Shown: one piece after another, positions 25,380-33,978 of the stretch
Position numbering within the stretch: position 1 is the first letter of the stretch
Layout of the letters: every line of letters starts with the position of its first letter
NCBI GenBank assembly: GCA_016927865.1
Contig: JAFGLU010000101.1
Span: 35,775 to 99,774, forward strand
DNA: 64,000 bases
From: Anaerolineaceae bacterium
GTDB lineage: Bacteria > Chloroflexota > Anaerolineae > Anaerolineales > Anaerolineaceae
Direction of reading: 5' to 3'
Made by a program: the position numbers and the translations under genes
The notes under the pieces: generated by a model
Databases searched by the model: none
Told to the model about the DNA's origin: nothing
Seen by the model: the letters and a program-made list of their open reading frames with translations, nothing else

Positions 25380-26753
25380 GAATCGCCTGTACTTTACATC
25401 CGCGGTAACCACCTCGGAACGCCGGTCGCGCACGCTGATATTGAGATGATCAGCATCTTGAATCACCCCGGCGAAATCCAGGGTAATTTCATTAGCCAGT
25501 TGCGTGAAATACGTCGACGTGGTGAACCAGACCTGCTGCTCCAGGGTGTAATACATCCCTTTGCCAACCTCCACAGTCGTATCCCGGTGGAACCATTTGT
25601 GGATGAGGGGTTGGGAGGCTTCCACATCAGCGTCGCACACCCCTGCCTGAAGCACCAGCCCGTCAGGGTAAAAGCGCAGCAATTGGTAGCAGGGCACGCC
25701 CGCCTGATTGAGCATCGTGGGCGCGGCGGTGATGAAGGCCCCTTCCAATCCGCCGGCTGGCCGCCGCGACACAGGGTCGACGTTGGCTGGGAGCTTAGAG
25801 AGTTCTTCCAAATTCTCGTTGGATAGGTATTGCTCTAGCGCAGATTGGATGCTGCGCGCATCCACATAGGCCGAAAACTCGGGCAAATGGGCGGGGTCGA
25901 GAAACAGGCCCTTGGTCAGCGCGCCAATGGCCCCGGCGATGAAAAAGGCGTTGATGTGCCTCAACCCGCCGGCCAGCTCGGTGATGGTCAGGGCGTAAGG
26001 ATCAGACAGTTGGGTGAGTACCAGGCCGGTTTGGGCTTCCAGGTGCCTGCGCATCTGGCTGAAGATATCCGCGCTGGCGCTCAACTTCTGCTCGCGCTTG
26101 ACCGGCGCGGGGATGGTCCCGCCTGGCAGCAGCCAATGGCTGCTTTCCTGGTAACCGATAATCGCGCCCGAGCGCAGGAAGGCTGCAAAACCATACACCT
26201 GCTTGAGAAAATCGTAATCCGAGTCCAGGATCTCCCAGCAGTATTCACCAGGATAGGCCCAGGTGAGCGTGACGGGTTTGGGGCTGTCTTGATCGACGGC
26301 GCTCAAGGTCAGGCTGCGGACAGCTTCTACCTCCTCAATGCGGAAGGTGAGTTTAACGGTCAGGGAGTCTTTGGTTTTTGACAGTGCCGGGTACAGGCAG
26401 TACACCCCCAGCCAATCTTTGAGGGGGGTAAGATCCTCGTTGCCTTGCAGGAGCACAACCTCGATCTCTCGAGGGCGCTCATCGGGCGCGGTCAGCGTAA
26501 GTTCGATTCCATTGGGTGGGAGCGGTTGACCGATCTTTACCAGGCTGGTCAACTCGTGGCGGGTGCCGCGCTGGTATAGATAAAAATCGACCAGGAACTT
26601 CCCTTCGGCATCGATGCAAGCAGGGTTTTTGCGGACGATGATCTTGCCGGTCCCTTTCTGCATGGGCGTCCAGCGTGCTTCCGCTGCCACTGTGGGCCGA
26701 GCGGGCGGCTTTGGATTCAGGTTCTGGCGGATTTTCTTCAGGTAGTTGAACAT
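25341..26753 (-). CDS. Protein of unknown function with element-derived C-terminus
   Basis: 470 residues, no family recognised. The N-terminal half looks beta-rich (GKIIVRKNPACIDAEGKFLVDFYLY), the middle has helices around QMRRHLEAQTGLVLTQL, and the C-terminal half again alternates strands (YYTLEQQVWFTTSTYFTQL). No signal peptide or membrane segment. The last 12 residues (AATQPKVEETRI) and the stop are read from the MITE-like element at 25289-25379, so the original end was replaced by insertion. It lies 24 bases behind the racemase gene on the same strand. Confidence 0.7.
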   Translation of the reverse strand: MFNYLKKIRQNLNPKPPARPTVAAEARWTPMQKGTGKIIVRKNPACIDAEGKFLVDFYLYQRGTRHELTSLVKIGQPLPPNGIELTLTAPDERPREIEVVLLQGNEDLTPLKDWLGVYCLYPALSKTKDSLTVKLTFRIEEVEAVRSLTLSAVDQDSPKPVTLTWAYPGEYCWEILDSDYDFLKQVYGFAAFLRSGAIIGYQESSHWLLPGGTIPAPVKREQKLSASADIFSQMRRHLEAQTGLVLTQLSDPYALTITELAGGLRHINAFFIAGAIGALTKGLFLDPAHLPEFSAYVDARSIQSALEQYLSNENLEELSKLPANVDPVSRRPAGGLEGAFITAAPTMLNQAGVPCYQLLRFYPDGLVLQAGVCDADVEASQPLIHKWFHRDTTVEVGKGMYYTLEQQVWFTTSTYFTQLANEITLDFAGVIQDADHLNISVRDRRSEVVTADVKYRRFAATQPKVEETRI

Positions 26754-26777
26754 GCTCCGCTTTCGACCCGCCAGGGG

Positions 26778-27479
26778 CTAATCCGGCGAGCCTTCCAGGG
26801 CCATCTCCACGGCAGCTTCGGCGTGGATGCGGGTGGTGTCAAACAACGGCAGGGGGCTGTCTTCCGGCTTGACCAGCAGGCCAATCTCGGTGCAGCCGAG
26901 GATGATGCCTTCAGCGCCGGCTTGCGCCAGCCCGGCGATCACCTCACGATAAGCCTGACGTGACTCGGCGCGGGTGACGCCCAGGCAAAGCTCATCATAG
27001 ATCACCCGGTTTACTTCGCGGCGTTGTTCGGCGGGCGGGATGAGAGTCTCCAGCCCAAAGCGGGCCAGCCGCCCGGTGTAGAAGTCTTCTTCCATGGTGA
27101 AGCGCGTGCCCAGCAAGCCCACCCGGCGCAGCCCGGCAGCCTGTACGCGGCGGCCCGCGGCGTCGGCAATGTGCAAGAAGGGAACCCGGATGGCGGCTTC
27201 AATCTGTGGCGCTGATTTGTGCATGGTGTTGGTGCACAACAGGACAAAATCGGCCCCGCCGCGCTCCAGGCGTTGGGCGGCATCCACCATCACAGCCGCC
27301 CCCGCCTCCCACTGCCCGCTCTTCTGCATCACCTCAACGGGCGCAAAATCCACCGAGTACATCAGGCATTGGGCCGAATGCAGCCCGCCTAGCCTTTCTT
27401 TCACGCCCTCGTTAATCAGGCGATAGTATTCCAGGCTCGATTCCCAACTCATGCCACCGATCAAACCAATTGTTTTCAT
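26778..27479 (-). CDS. Aspartate/glutamate racemase family protein
   Basis: 233 residues. Both catalytic Cys regions are present: LCTNTMHK (about residue 82) and LGCTEIGLL (about 196). The N-terminus MKTIGLIGGMSWESSLEYYR is typical of the RacD/YgeA group. Such enzymes interconvert L- and D-Asp or related amino acids without cofactor. Probably cytoplasmic. First gene of a possible two-gene unit with the downstream unknown gene. Confidence 0.92.
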   Translation of the reverse strand: MKTIGLIGGMSWESSLEYYRLINEGVKERLGGLHSAQCLMYSVDFAPVEVMQKSGQWEAGAAVMVDAAQRLERGGADFVLLCTNTMHKSAPQIEAAIRVPFLHIADAAGRRVQAAGLRRVGLLGTRFTMEEDFYTGRLARFGLETLIPPAEQRREVNRVIYDELCLGVTRAESRQAYREVIAGLAQAGAEGIILGCTEIGLLVKPEDSPLPLFDTTRIHAEAAVEMALEGSPD

Positions 27480-27488
27480 AAGAGGCTC

Positions 27489-27766
27489 TCAGCTTTCAGC
27501 TGTCAGCTATTAGCCATAAGCCGTCAGCTTTTTATATTTCTAGTTCGTATCTTAAATTCTTCTCTTTCTGATTATTTGCGGATAGATTCTTTCTTCTTTT
27601 CTTCCATTCGCGCAGATTAGCGTTTATTCGCGGAAAAACTCTTTTTTCCTTCCCATTCGTGTCATTTGTGAAACACTTGCCCTGGATGCAAGTGCCAGGG
27701 CTCGTGGAGAAAATTCTCCCCTCTTTTTTTATTCGCGTTGATTAGCGTCTATTTGCGGAAAACTCT
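27489..27766. repeat. Intergenic repeat-rich stretch
   Basis: This 291-base gap has no gene. It holds TCAGCT-type short repeats at 27489-27532, related in reverse to 41431-41462. Two copies of a 37-base unit follow (27606-27643 and 27731-27766), both beginning ATTCGCG and containing GATTAGCGT then GCGGAAAA. Between them lies a small hairpin, CACTTGC/GCAAGTG (27674-27694). Confidence 0.55.
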
Positions 27767-27770
27767 TCTC

Positions 27771-29522
27771 TTACTGAATGTCCGCGATCAGAATCCACCC
27801 GATGATCGTGCGCGTCTCGCCCACATACTCCACTAACAGGCACTCTCGCGAGAGGGCATCATAACGCCGCTCGGCAGGCAGCAGGCGCACAATGGCCCCT
27901 TCGGGGATGCGCGCCACGGCCTCGTAATCCTCATAGCAGCCATTGCGCGCCCAAATGTTGCGCGAGATGGTGGCGTTCAATGGTGTTGGGGTGATGGTGG
28001 GGGTCAGTGTGGGGCGCGGCGTTGCCGAAGGCTCAGGCGTGGGCGTCGCGGTGCGGGTGGGCGTGGGCGTGAAGGTGGCGGTGGGCGTGGCGGTGGGGGT
28101 CAGCGAGAGGATGTAAGACTGCACCTGGTTGAAGCCCAGCCACAGCAGCAAGATTACCAACGCCGTGCCGACGAGCATGCCGCCGGCTTTCAAGCCGGTC
28201 ATCGTGTTGCGGTAAGTGCTCAAACCGCGATTCAACTCAATGACGCCGGGGTCGTTGGGGTAGCGGCTGCGCAGGTCGGCGGACATGCGCGCAGCTTCGG
28301 CAGGCCAGGAGCGGTTGGCGTCCAGCACTGAAACAGACTGCTGGAGCAGGTCGTCGTAGCGCAAAATATCCTGCAGGGCCTTGTCTGTCTCGCCTTGCAA
28401 CTGGTTGAGGTCGTCATCGCTGTAACCCAGCGCGCGCACCTGGTCAATCAGCCGCCTCGCCTCGCGGGCCTTGGTGCGAGCCGATTCGAGGGTTTGTGAG
28501 CGCAAGGCCTGCTGCTTGAGCGCTTGAATCTGTTCTTTGAGCGGCCCCGCCACCTTGGGCACGGCGGTTTCGAGCTGGTCTTTCATCCGCTGCAGGATCG
28601 GGCTCTCCCCGTATTTGAGGATTAACCCGTCCAGGTTGGTCTTGGCCTGGGCCACGGCCTTGGCGTCGGGCAGGGTGGCGTTGAGAGCCTCGGCAATGCC
28701 ATGCACCTGGTCGCGCTCGCGCTGCATTTGGGCCAGGCGGTCGCCATATTTAGGCAGCCCGGTGGCGGTCGCGGCAGTATCAACCCGGTCAATGCCCTCG
28801 TCCAGGCGGCCCTGGGCGAACAAGAGCACGCCTTCGTTGAACACGTTCTCAGCATCGATGTTTTGCTGCAGCTTCTGCTCGAACTCGGTGCCTTCTTGCC
28901 AGCGCTGGATGCCGAACTGGGTGAGGATGTTTTGGGCGCGGGTGAGCAGCCCCAGGGCATCCGAATAGCGCCCCAGGCGTGCCGCCGATTGGGCTTTACC
29001 AAAGGCAGTGGCGGCTTCGGGGGGCAGCGCCACGGCAGGGATGTACCCCGTGCGCAGGTAACCCTCGGCCTCGGTGCGGTGCTGGCGGGCGCGTTCCCAG
29101 CCCGGCTCAATCGACAGCACCTTATCGTAGATCTTGATCGCCTCGGCGTAGCGTCCGCCGTAGAACAGTGTCTCGGCTTCTTCCAACTGCTCGGCGGCAT
29201 AGGGATTGTGGACGCGTTCTTCGGGTCGGGCCGCTTTGTTGTTGCCGGCGCTTGCGGCGGGGCCTGCTGCTCCGTTTTCCGCCGGGGGCAGGTCCTCACT
29301 CAACGGTACCGCTGGAGCCTCCACGCCGCGCAGCTTGTCGCGCAAATTCTGGTAGAGCTTCTGGATTTCGGTGCGCTCCACCTGATTGAGGGATTGAAAG
29401 TCTGCGGAATGAATCAGATCGTCCAGATCAACCATCAAGCGGCGCAGATCGGGCGCGGAGGGGCTTTCTCTCTCCAGCAGCTCGCCGGCTTTTTGTATCA
29501 AGGTTTCATGATCGCTCATCAT
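27771..29522 (-). CDS. TPR-like protein with membrane span, Thr/Pro linker and SH3-like tail
   Basis: 583 residues. A cytoplasmic helical region includes TPR-like units (AEQLEEAETLFYGGRYAEAIKIYDKVLSI, about residues 110-140 in part). One membrane span, MLVGTALVILLLWLGF (about 440-460), follows. Next is a Thr/Pro repeat linker of about 40 residues, then a small beta domain ending GWILIADIQ that resembles bacterial SH3. The topology places TPRs inside and the SH3-like domain outside, fitting a wall sensor. It follows the double-kinase gene by nine bases. Confidence 0.75.
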   Translation of the reverse strand: MMSDHETLIQKAGELLERESPSAPDLRRLMVDLDDLIHSADFQSLNQVERTEIQKLYQNLRDKLRGVEAPAVPLSEDLPPAENGAAGPAASAGNNKAARPEERVHNPYAAEQLEEAETLFYGGRYAEAIKIYDKVLSIEPGWERARQHRTEAEGYLRTGYIPAVALPPEAATAFGKAQSAARLGRYSDALGLLTRAQNILTQFGIQRWQEGTEFEQKLQQNIDAENVFNEGVLLFAQGRLDEGIDRVDTAATATGLPKYGDRLAQMQRERDQVHGIAEALNATLPDAKAVAQAKTNLDGLILKYGESPILQRMKDQLETAVPKVAGPLKEQIQALKQQALRSQTLESARTKAREARRLIDQVRALGYSDDDLNQLQGETDKALQDILRYDDLLQQSVSVLDANRSWPAEAARMSADLRSRYPNDPGVIELNRGLSTYRNTMTGLKAGGMLVGTALVILLLWLGFNQVQSYILSLTPTATPTATFTPTPTRTATPTPEPSATPRPTLTPTITPTPLNATISRNIWARNGCYEDYEAVARIPEGAIVRLLPAERRYDALSRECLLVEYVGETRTIIGWILIADIQ

Positions 29523-29531
29523 AGGGTAATG

Positions 29532-32501
29532 TTACTCCAATGTCATATAGGCGTCGAGCAAATCCTGGCGCAGATCGGCTGCTGTTTGATAAGCTCCGCC
29601 TAAAGCGCTTTCTAGAATGGCGCGCACCTGGGGGGGCAGCCGGCGGTCGTCGTAGGTCCATTGGGCCTTATACGTTTGCGCGGCGGCTTCAATTTCATCG
29701 GGGCGTGTGGGGCCCAGGGGCAGCGCGCCGGGAGCGGTGCGCCCGGTGAGAATGTGGTGCAAGCCGCGGGCGGCAAACTGCACCAGGTCCATGTGGATCT
29801 CCATGTCCGTCAGCCCTTCGGGATAATAACGGGCCACGTTCCAGTCAATGATAAATATACCGTTCTTTTCAGCTTCCCAATAGTAGTGCAAAATCTTGTG
29901 ATCGCGGTAAACGACCTTGCGCTGGTGCGCGATTTGAAGAATATCACAGATTTGTATCGCCATGTGCAGCAGGTCGCCCAATGGCTTGGAGGACCCCCGG
30001 TTGAGGGCCGCATCGCACAGCAGCAGCAGGTTGTTTTCTTTGCGGCGTTCTTCCAGCAGTAGATAGGGCGTCCAGCCCTGGCGGGTGCGGTCTTCCAACT
30101 CGCGCAGGAACTGCCCGGCAGCATCGCAGCCCAGTCGCAGGGCATCGCCGGCGGTGGCGCGAATGCCCTCGCGATCATGATCGGCGGGCAGCGAGCCGTT
30201 GCCATCCAATCCCAAAAAGCCGCATTCCAACATCCGGTTAACGCCGGGCACATCACGCAAATCGGAGAGGATTTGCACCTCTTCGCGGAACAAAGGCAGC
30301 GAATAATCGGTCTTATCGGTGCGCATGATTTTGAGAGCGGCTTCGGAGAAGCTGCCGGTGGGCAGGCGGTAGGCGGCGTGGTAGACGCGCGCCGATGAGC
30401 CGCGCGCCTCCGGCATCCAGGTGTCCAGCGGATCGAGGAAGGCCAGGTCGGCGTTTGGACCCACGCGGCCTTCATGCACACCGCTGAGCGCGGGGGCTTC
30501 GGCCAGTTTCTTGCCGTTGCCCAGCAAGGGTTGCAGGCGCTCCAGGCGTTCAAAACGCTGCAACCAGGGCATGTCGGCCATCAAGGCGGGTTGGGCCAGG
30601 AGCAAATCGCCGGGCCAGGTGCCGCGCCGCATTAGTTTGAGTCCATCCAAGAGGCCATCCAGCCAGCCGGCCGGACCCACCTGGTTGTGCAGCTCGCGGC
30701 CTTCATATTCCAGGTTGGTGACGAACTCGCGCAGGGCTTCGCCTTGGGCCGGTCCCACACGCAGGCGCATCAGCCAATCGGGTGCAGCGCGGATGGCTTT
30801 CTCGGCACGCAGCAAGCGGCGGCGGTCGGGATCGACCATCAATAAGATGCGCAGCCCGCGCCCGGCGGCCTGGAATTCCCGGTGGCCCCAGGCATCCAGC
30901 ACCGCGCGCACCTGTTCCTGCGGGCGCACCATCTGCGAGCGCAAATCGTAGGGGGTGAAGCGTTTGAACTCATCTAGAATGAGTTGTACTTCGTCATAAG
31001 CCAGGTCAGAATAGGGCGGCAGCGGCTCGATCTGCACCCAGTTGTAGATCACTTTGCGCATCCGCTCGAGATAGGCCTGGTTTTCTTCCAGCGCTGCGGC
31101 GGTTTCGGGGTCGGGGCTGCGGGCCAGGCGGTCTTCCAGGGCCTGGGCAGCCGACTGCACGCTTAGGGCGGCGCGGCGCAAGGTGAGCAGGGGTCGGGGC
31201 GGCTCTTCCTTGCCGTCGGGCTGACTGCGCAGCTCGCGAATCAGTTCGTGCCAGCCTTCCGGCTCGGCTTCGGCGCCCAGCCCATCCAACATGCGCCACA
31301 GCGCTTCGGCCCAATCGGCTTGCAAGGCGGCCTGGATGATGGGCGCGAACATGCTGGGATTGGGCAGCCCGCCAATGTGCCGGGCCAGGTTGCCGGTCAG
31401 CTTCCAGGCCGCCGGGTTTGCGCCGGGCAGTTTCTGGGCCCAACCGCACAGCTCGCGCAAGGCGGGCCAATCCTGGCGCGAGGCCAGGCTTTCGGCGGCG
31501 CTGGTCACCAGGCGCAGGGCAGCTTCCAGGTCGGGCAGGCGGCCCATGTCCAGGATACGCACTTGCAGGGGTTGCAATTCAGCCAGGCGCTGATCGGCAT
31601 CCAGGCCGGGCTGGGTCAGTTGCGCCTGGGTTTCTTGCAACTCTTTGAGCACGCCGGTATTTTTCTGGTGCCCGGCTACAATGCGCTTCTTCAAGCGCTG
31701 GATCGTCGCGGTCAGCGCATCCGGTGAGACAGATGTCTCGGGCCATTCCAGCGTCTTGGCCAGGTCAGGCGCGTTTTGTTGCAAAAAGCGCCCCATCTCT
31801 TCGATAAATTGGCGCCAGTCGTCGGCGCGAGAGTGGCGGCGGTTGCGCGAGGCGCCATCGGCTTCCAAAAGGATCGTATTGCCCCAGTCGATGATCGTCA
31901 CCAGTCCGTTCTCCGGATTCCAGAAGACGTGATCAATCTTGACATCGTTCCACAGCAAGCCGAAGAAAGGCTCTCCGGCCTCGCCTTTGGCCTCGTGGAT
32001 GGTCTCGAAGACGGTCAGGATGGCGTGCAGGCAGGCGTAGATCACCGCGACGGGCATGGCGCCGCTTTCCTGAATACGCTCCAACAGCATTCGCTGAGCT
32101 TCGGGGCGAGCAGCCAGTTCCGCTGGCGAAAGCCCTCGGCCAACAGCGCGGGCCAAATCACTGAGCGACACGCCCTCTGCCTCGGCGATGATGATGAAAT
32201 GCGCCCCCGAGAATTCTCGCCCGCCCTTACTTTGATCCAACAAGGCCGGGGTGCACACCGCGCCGACATTATCCTGCTGCCAAAGATCGCTGAGAAACTG
32301 CAAGATCAGTCCTTCGCGGCGAATCTGGTCCGATTGGCGGCGGATTTCGTAGCTGAGCGCATTGGCGCGCGGGCGCTTGAGGATGGCGGGGTGGTGTTCC
32401 ACAAGGGATTCCACCCGGAAAACTTCACCGGCGTCCCCTTCGCCCACTTTTTCCAGGGCAATCCATGCGCTCGAACTGCCTGGTAGTACGAAATCAGACA
32501 T
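29532..32501 (-). CDS. Protein with two atypical protein-kinase-like domains
   Basis: 989 residues. The N-terminal domain (about 1-250) begins LEKVGEGDAGEVFRVE (Gly-rich loop), has AILKRP (possible VAIK-type Lys), WNDVKIDHVFWN in place of HRDxKxxN, and IIDWGN in place of DFG. A helical middle (about 270-640) follows. The C-terminal domain (about 680-980) starts ARGSSARVYHAAY, has AALKIMR, VYRDHKILHYYW as catalytic loop and IIDWNV as metal loop. Both domains thus use DW(G/N), and the catalytic loops are unusual but keep Asp. Likely Ser/Thr kinase or pseudokinase. It lies between MBL and TPR/SH3 genes with 9-10 base gaps. Confidence 0.78.
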   Translation of the reverse strand: MSDFVLPGSSSAWIALEKVGEGDAGEVFRVESLVEHHPAILKRPRANALSYEIRRQSDQIRREGLILQFLSDLWQQDNVGAVCTPALLDQSKGGREFSGAHFIIIAEAEGVSLSDLARAVGRGLSPAELAARPEAQRMLLERIQESGAMPVAVIYACLHAILTVFETIHEAKGEAGEPFFGLLWNDVKIDHVFWNPENGLVTIIDWGNTILLEADGASRNRRHSRADDWRQFIEEMGRFLQQNAPDLAKTLEWPETSVSPDALTATIQRLKKRIVAGHQKNTGVLKELQETQAQLTQPGLDADQRLAELQPLQVRILDMGRLPDLEAALRLVTSAAESLASRQDWPALRELCGWAQKLPGANPAAWKLTGNLARHIGGLPNPSMFAPIIQAALQADWAEALWRMLDGLGAEAEPEGWHELIRELRSQPDGKEEPPRPLLTLRRAALSVQSAAQALEDRLARSPDPETAAALEENQAYLERMRKVIYNWVQIEPLPPYSDLAYDEVQLILDEFKRFTPYDLRSQMVRPQEQVRAVLDAWGHREFQAAGRGLRILLMVDPDRRRLLRAEKAIRAAPDWLMRLRVGPAQGEALREFVTNLEYEGRELHNQVGPAGWLDGLLDGLKLMRRGTWPGDLLLAQPALMADMPWLQRFERLERLQPLLGNGKKLAEAPALSGVHEGRVGPNADLAFLDPLDTWMPEARGSSARVYHAAYRLPTGSFSEAALKIMRTDKTDYSLPLFREEVQILSDLRDVPGVNRMLECGFLGLDGNGSLPADHDREGIRATAGDALRLGCDAAGQFLRELEDRTRQGWTPYLLLEERRKENNLLLLCDAALNRGSSKPLGDLLHMAIQICDILQIAHQRKVVYRDHKILHYYWEAEKNGIFIIDWNVARYYPEGLTDMEIHMDLVQFAARGLHHILTGRTAPGALPLGPTRPDEIEAAAQTYKAQWTYDDRRLPPQVRAILESALGGAYQTAADLRQDLLDAYMTLE

Positions 32502-32511
32502 AGGTTTTGGG

Positions 32512-33261
32512 TTACTTGTCCAGGGTAAAGCTCATGCCGTCTCGTCCGGCAATGGCGTGGGGAAATTCCAGGCGGGCAAACTGGGCGGCTTCTTCGCGCT
32601 GGGCAAAAGTCTGGTAGCGCCAGCCGTCGAAGTGGATGAGCGCCATCTGTTTCGCGTTGGCCTCGCGGGCAATTTTCCCGGCCTGCCGCGGGGTGAGGTG
32701 CGGCCATTCGGTGCTGCTGTCCCCATTGGGCAGCGAGCATTCCAGCAAGACCAGGTCGGCGTTTCTGGCCAGATTGATGGCATTGGCGCAGTAGCCGGTG
32801 TCGGTAACGTAAGCCAGGGTGGCGCCATCGGCTTGCAGGCGGAAGCCCAGCACTGGCCCGCTGTGAATGAGTGGCAGGGCTTCGATTTTGAAGGGCAGGT
32901 CTGCTTGAATCTCGTCAAATTCGTGAATACTCACCGGGTAACTCAGGGCATCCAGGGTGATGGTGAAGCGCCCGTCGAAATAATCTTTTAAGGCCTGGCG
33001 TACGCCGCTCATACCGATGATTTTTAACCCGGCGGAAAAATTATTTTTTGCCAGGGTGTGGAATCCAATTAGATGGTCGTAGTGGAAATGGCTGAGGAAC
33101 AGATAGGCAGGTTTTTCGCTCACGGCATATTGGTCGATCTTGGCAAAGCCGTAACCCGCATCAAAGATCACCGTCCAATCTTTCGTTTCGACCAGCACAC
33201 AGGGCGTGTTTCCGGTTGCAGTGTCAAACCATCCATTGGTGCCCAACAAAGTGACTTGCAT
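32512..33261 (-). CDS. MBL-fold metallo-hydrolase
   Basis: 249 residues. The metal motif HFHYDH (about residue 60) and later LLECSLPNG and IHFDGW fit the metallo-beta-lactamase fold of the RNase Z/PhnP-like group, which cleaves phosphodiesters. The start ATG at 33261 opens MQVTLLGTNGWFDT, the normal N-terminal strand. It leads the operon with the double-kinase and TPR/SH3 genes, so its substrate may be a signalling nucleotide; that is inference. Confidence 0.85.
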   Translation of the reverse strand: MQVTLLGTNGWFDTATGNTPCVLVETKDWTVIFDAGYGFAKIDQYAVSEKPAYLFLSHFHYDHLIGFHTLAKNNFSAGLKIIGMSGVRQALKDYFDGRFTITLDALSYPVSIHEFDEIQADLPFKIEALPLIHSGPVLGFRLQADGATLAYVTDTGYCANAINLARNADLVLLECSLPNGDSSTEWPHLTPRQAGKIAREANAKQMALIHFDGWRYQTFAQREEAAQFARLEFPHAIAGRDGMSFTLDK

Positions 33262-33631
33262 AAATTCGTGTCCCTTATCAATCTTTCCTGGCGATCATCC
33301 CCTTTTCCAGCCACTGCAAGGTGCTTCCCCTTGCAGTTAGATGGATTATACCCGACTCGCGGGAAATGGAAAGTCACGGGCTGGCACAAGACTCTACAGG
33401 TTGGTAACAAACTTCCGCGCCCGATCACCGTAGTGGAGGGTCTATAATGCGGGCTATTGCCATTTTCTATCCAAATCTCTGCGGGCCAGATTTTTTGGCC
33501 TATCTGCCAGACCCGCCTTCTTCGCACCAGGGAGGATCTCCCGGGTGGATAGCCCGCCCGACCTGGCGGAGGCGTTGACGGATACAAATCCCCACCCTGA
33601 CTTGTCGACCCTCCCCTATATCAGAGAAGAC
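33262..33631. other. Intergenic region without recognised gene
   Basis: 370 bases between the MBL and pyrophosphatase genes, both on minus. A TATAAT occurs at 33442-33447 on plus but lacks a usable -35 and a downstream gene. I see no conserved RNA, repeat element or credible small gene. Confidence 0.5.
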
Positions 33632-33934
33632 TCACCTGCGCAAAATCACCGACTGGAAGAACTGCTCTTGAAAATGCGTCTGCTCTCGAATTTTCGCATC
33701 CGTAATCTGTGTTCCCGGCGGCAGCACCACCAATTTGTCATCATCATCGTCCAACCGGTGAATGACTGCCACGCACACCCCCGTGAAGCGCGGCACAGGC
33801 CCCTCCACCCCCAGCACATAGGCATCCAGATACTCGCCGTCCGGCGCGGGCACATCCGGCAGGTAGCCATAATTGACCGGGTAATCAAATCCGTGCGTCG
33901 GGTGCGCACAGCCCATTGGCCGGTCAATGATCAC
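33632..33934 (-). CDS. Small inorganic pyrophosphatase-like protein
   Basis: 100 residues from GTG at 33934. The core GFDYPVNYGYLPD, then GEYLDAYVLG and AVIHRLDDDDDKLVV, matches the short (about 110 residues) pyrophosphatase-like family of Firmicutes and Chloroflexota. FQEQFFQS near the end is also typical. The in-frame codons upstream (LSFLGQTVEV, to about 33970) also fit the family N-terminus, but no ATG/GTG/TTG opens them; see findings. Just downstream of PPK2, matching a polyphosphate/pyrophosphate role. Confidence 0.75.
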   Translation of the reverse strand: MIIDRPMGCAHPTHGFDYPVNYGYLPDVPAPDGEYLDAYVLGVEGPVPRFTGVCVAVIHRLDDDDDKLVVLPPGTQITDAKIREQTHFQEQFFQSVILRR

Positions 33935-33978
33935 CTCGACGGTTTGGCCGAGAAAAGAGAGGACAGGAATCCGTCGGT

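Noticed and set aside
33442..33575. Small plus-strand gene behind a TATAAT box
   Set aside because: About 43 codons, no ribosome site, no -35 and no recognisable product.
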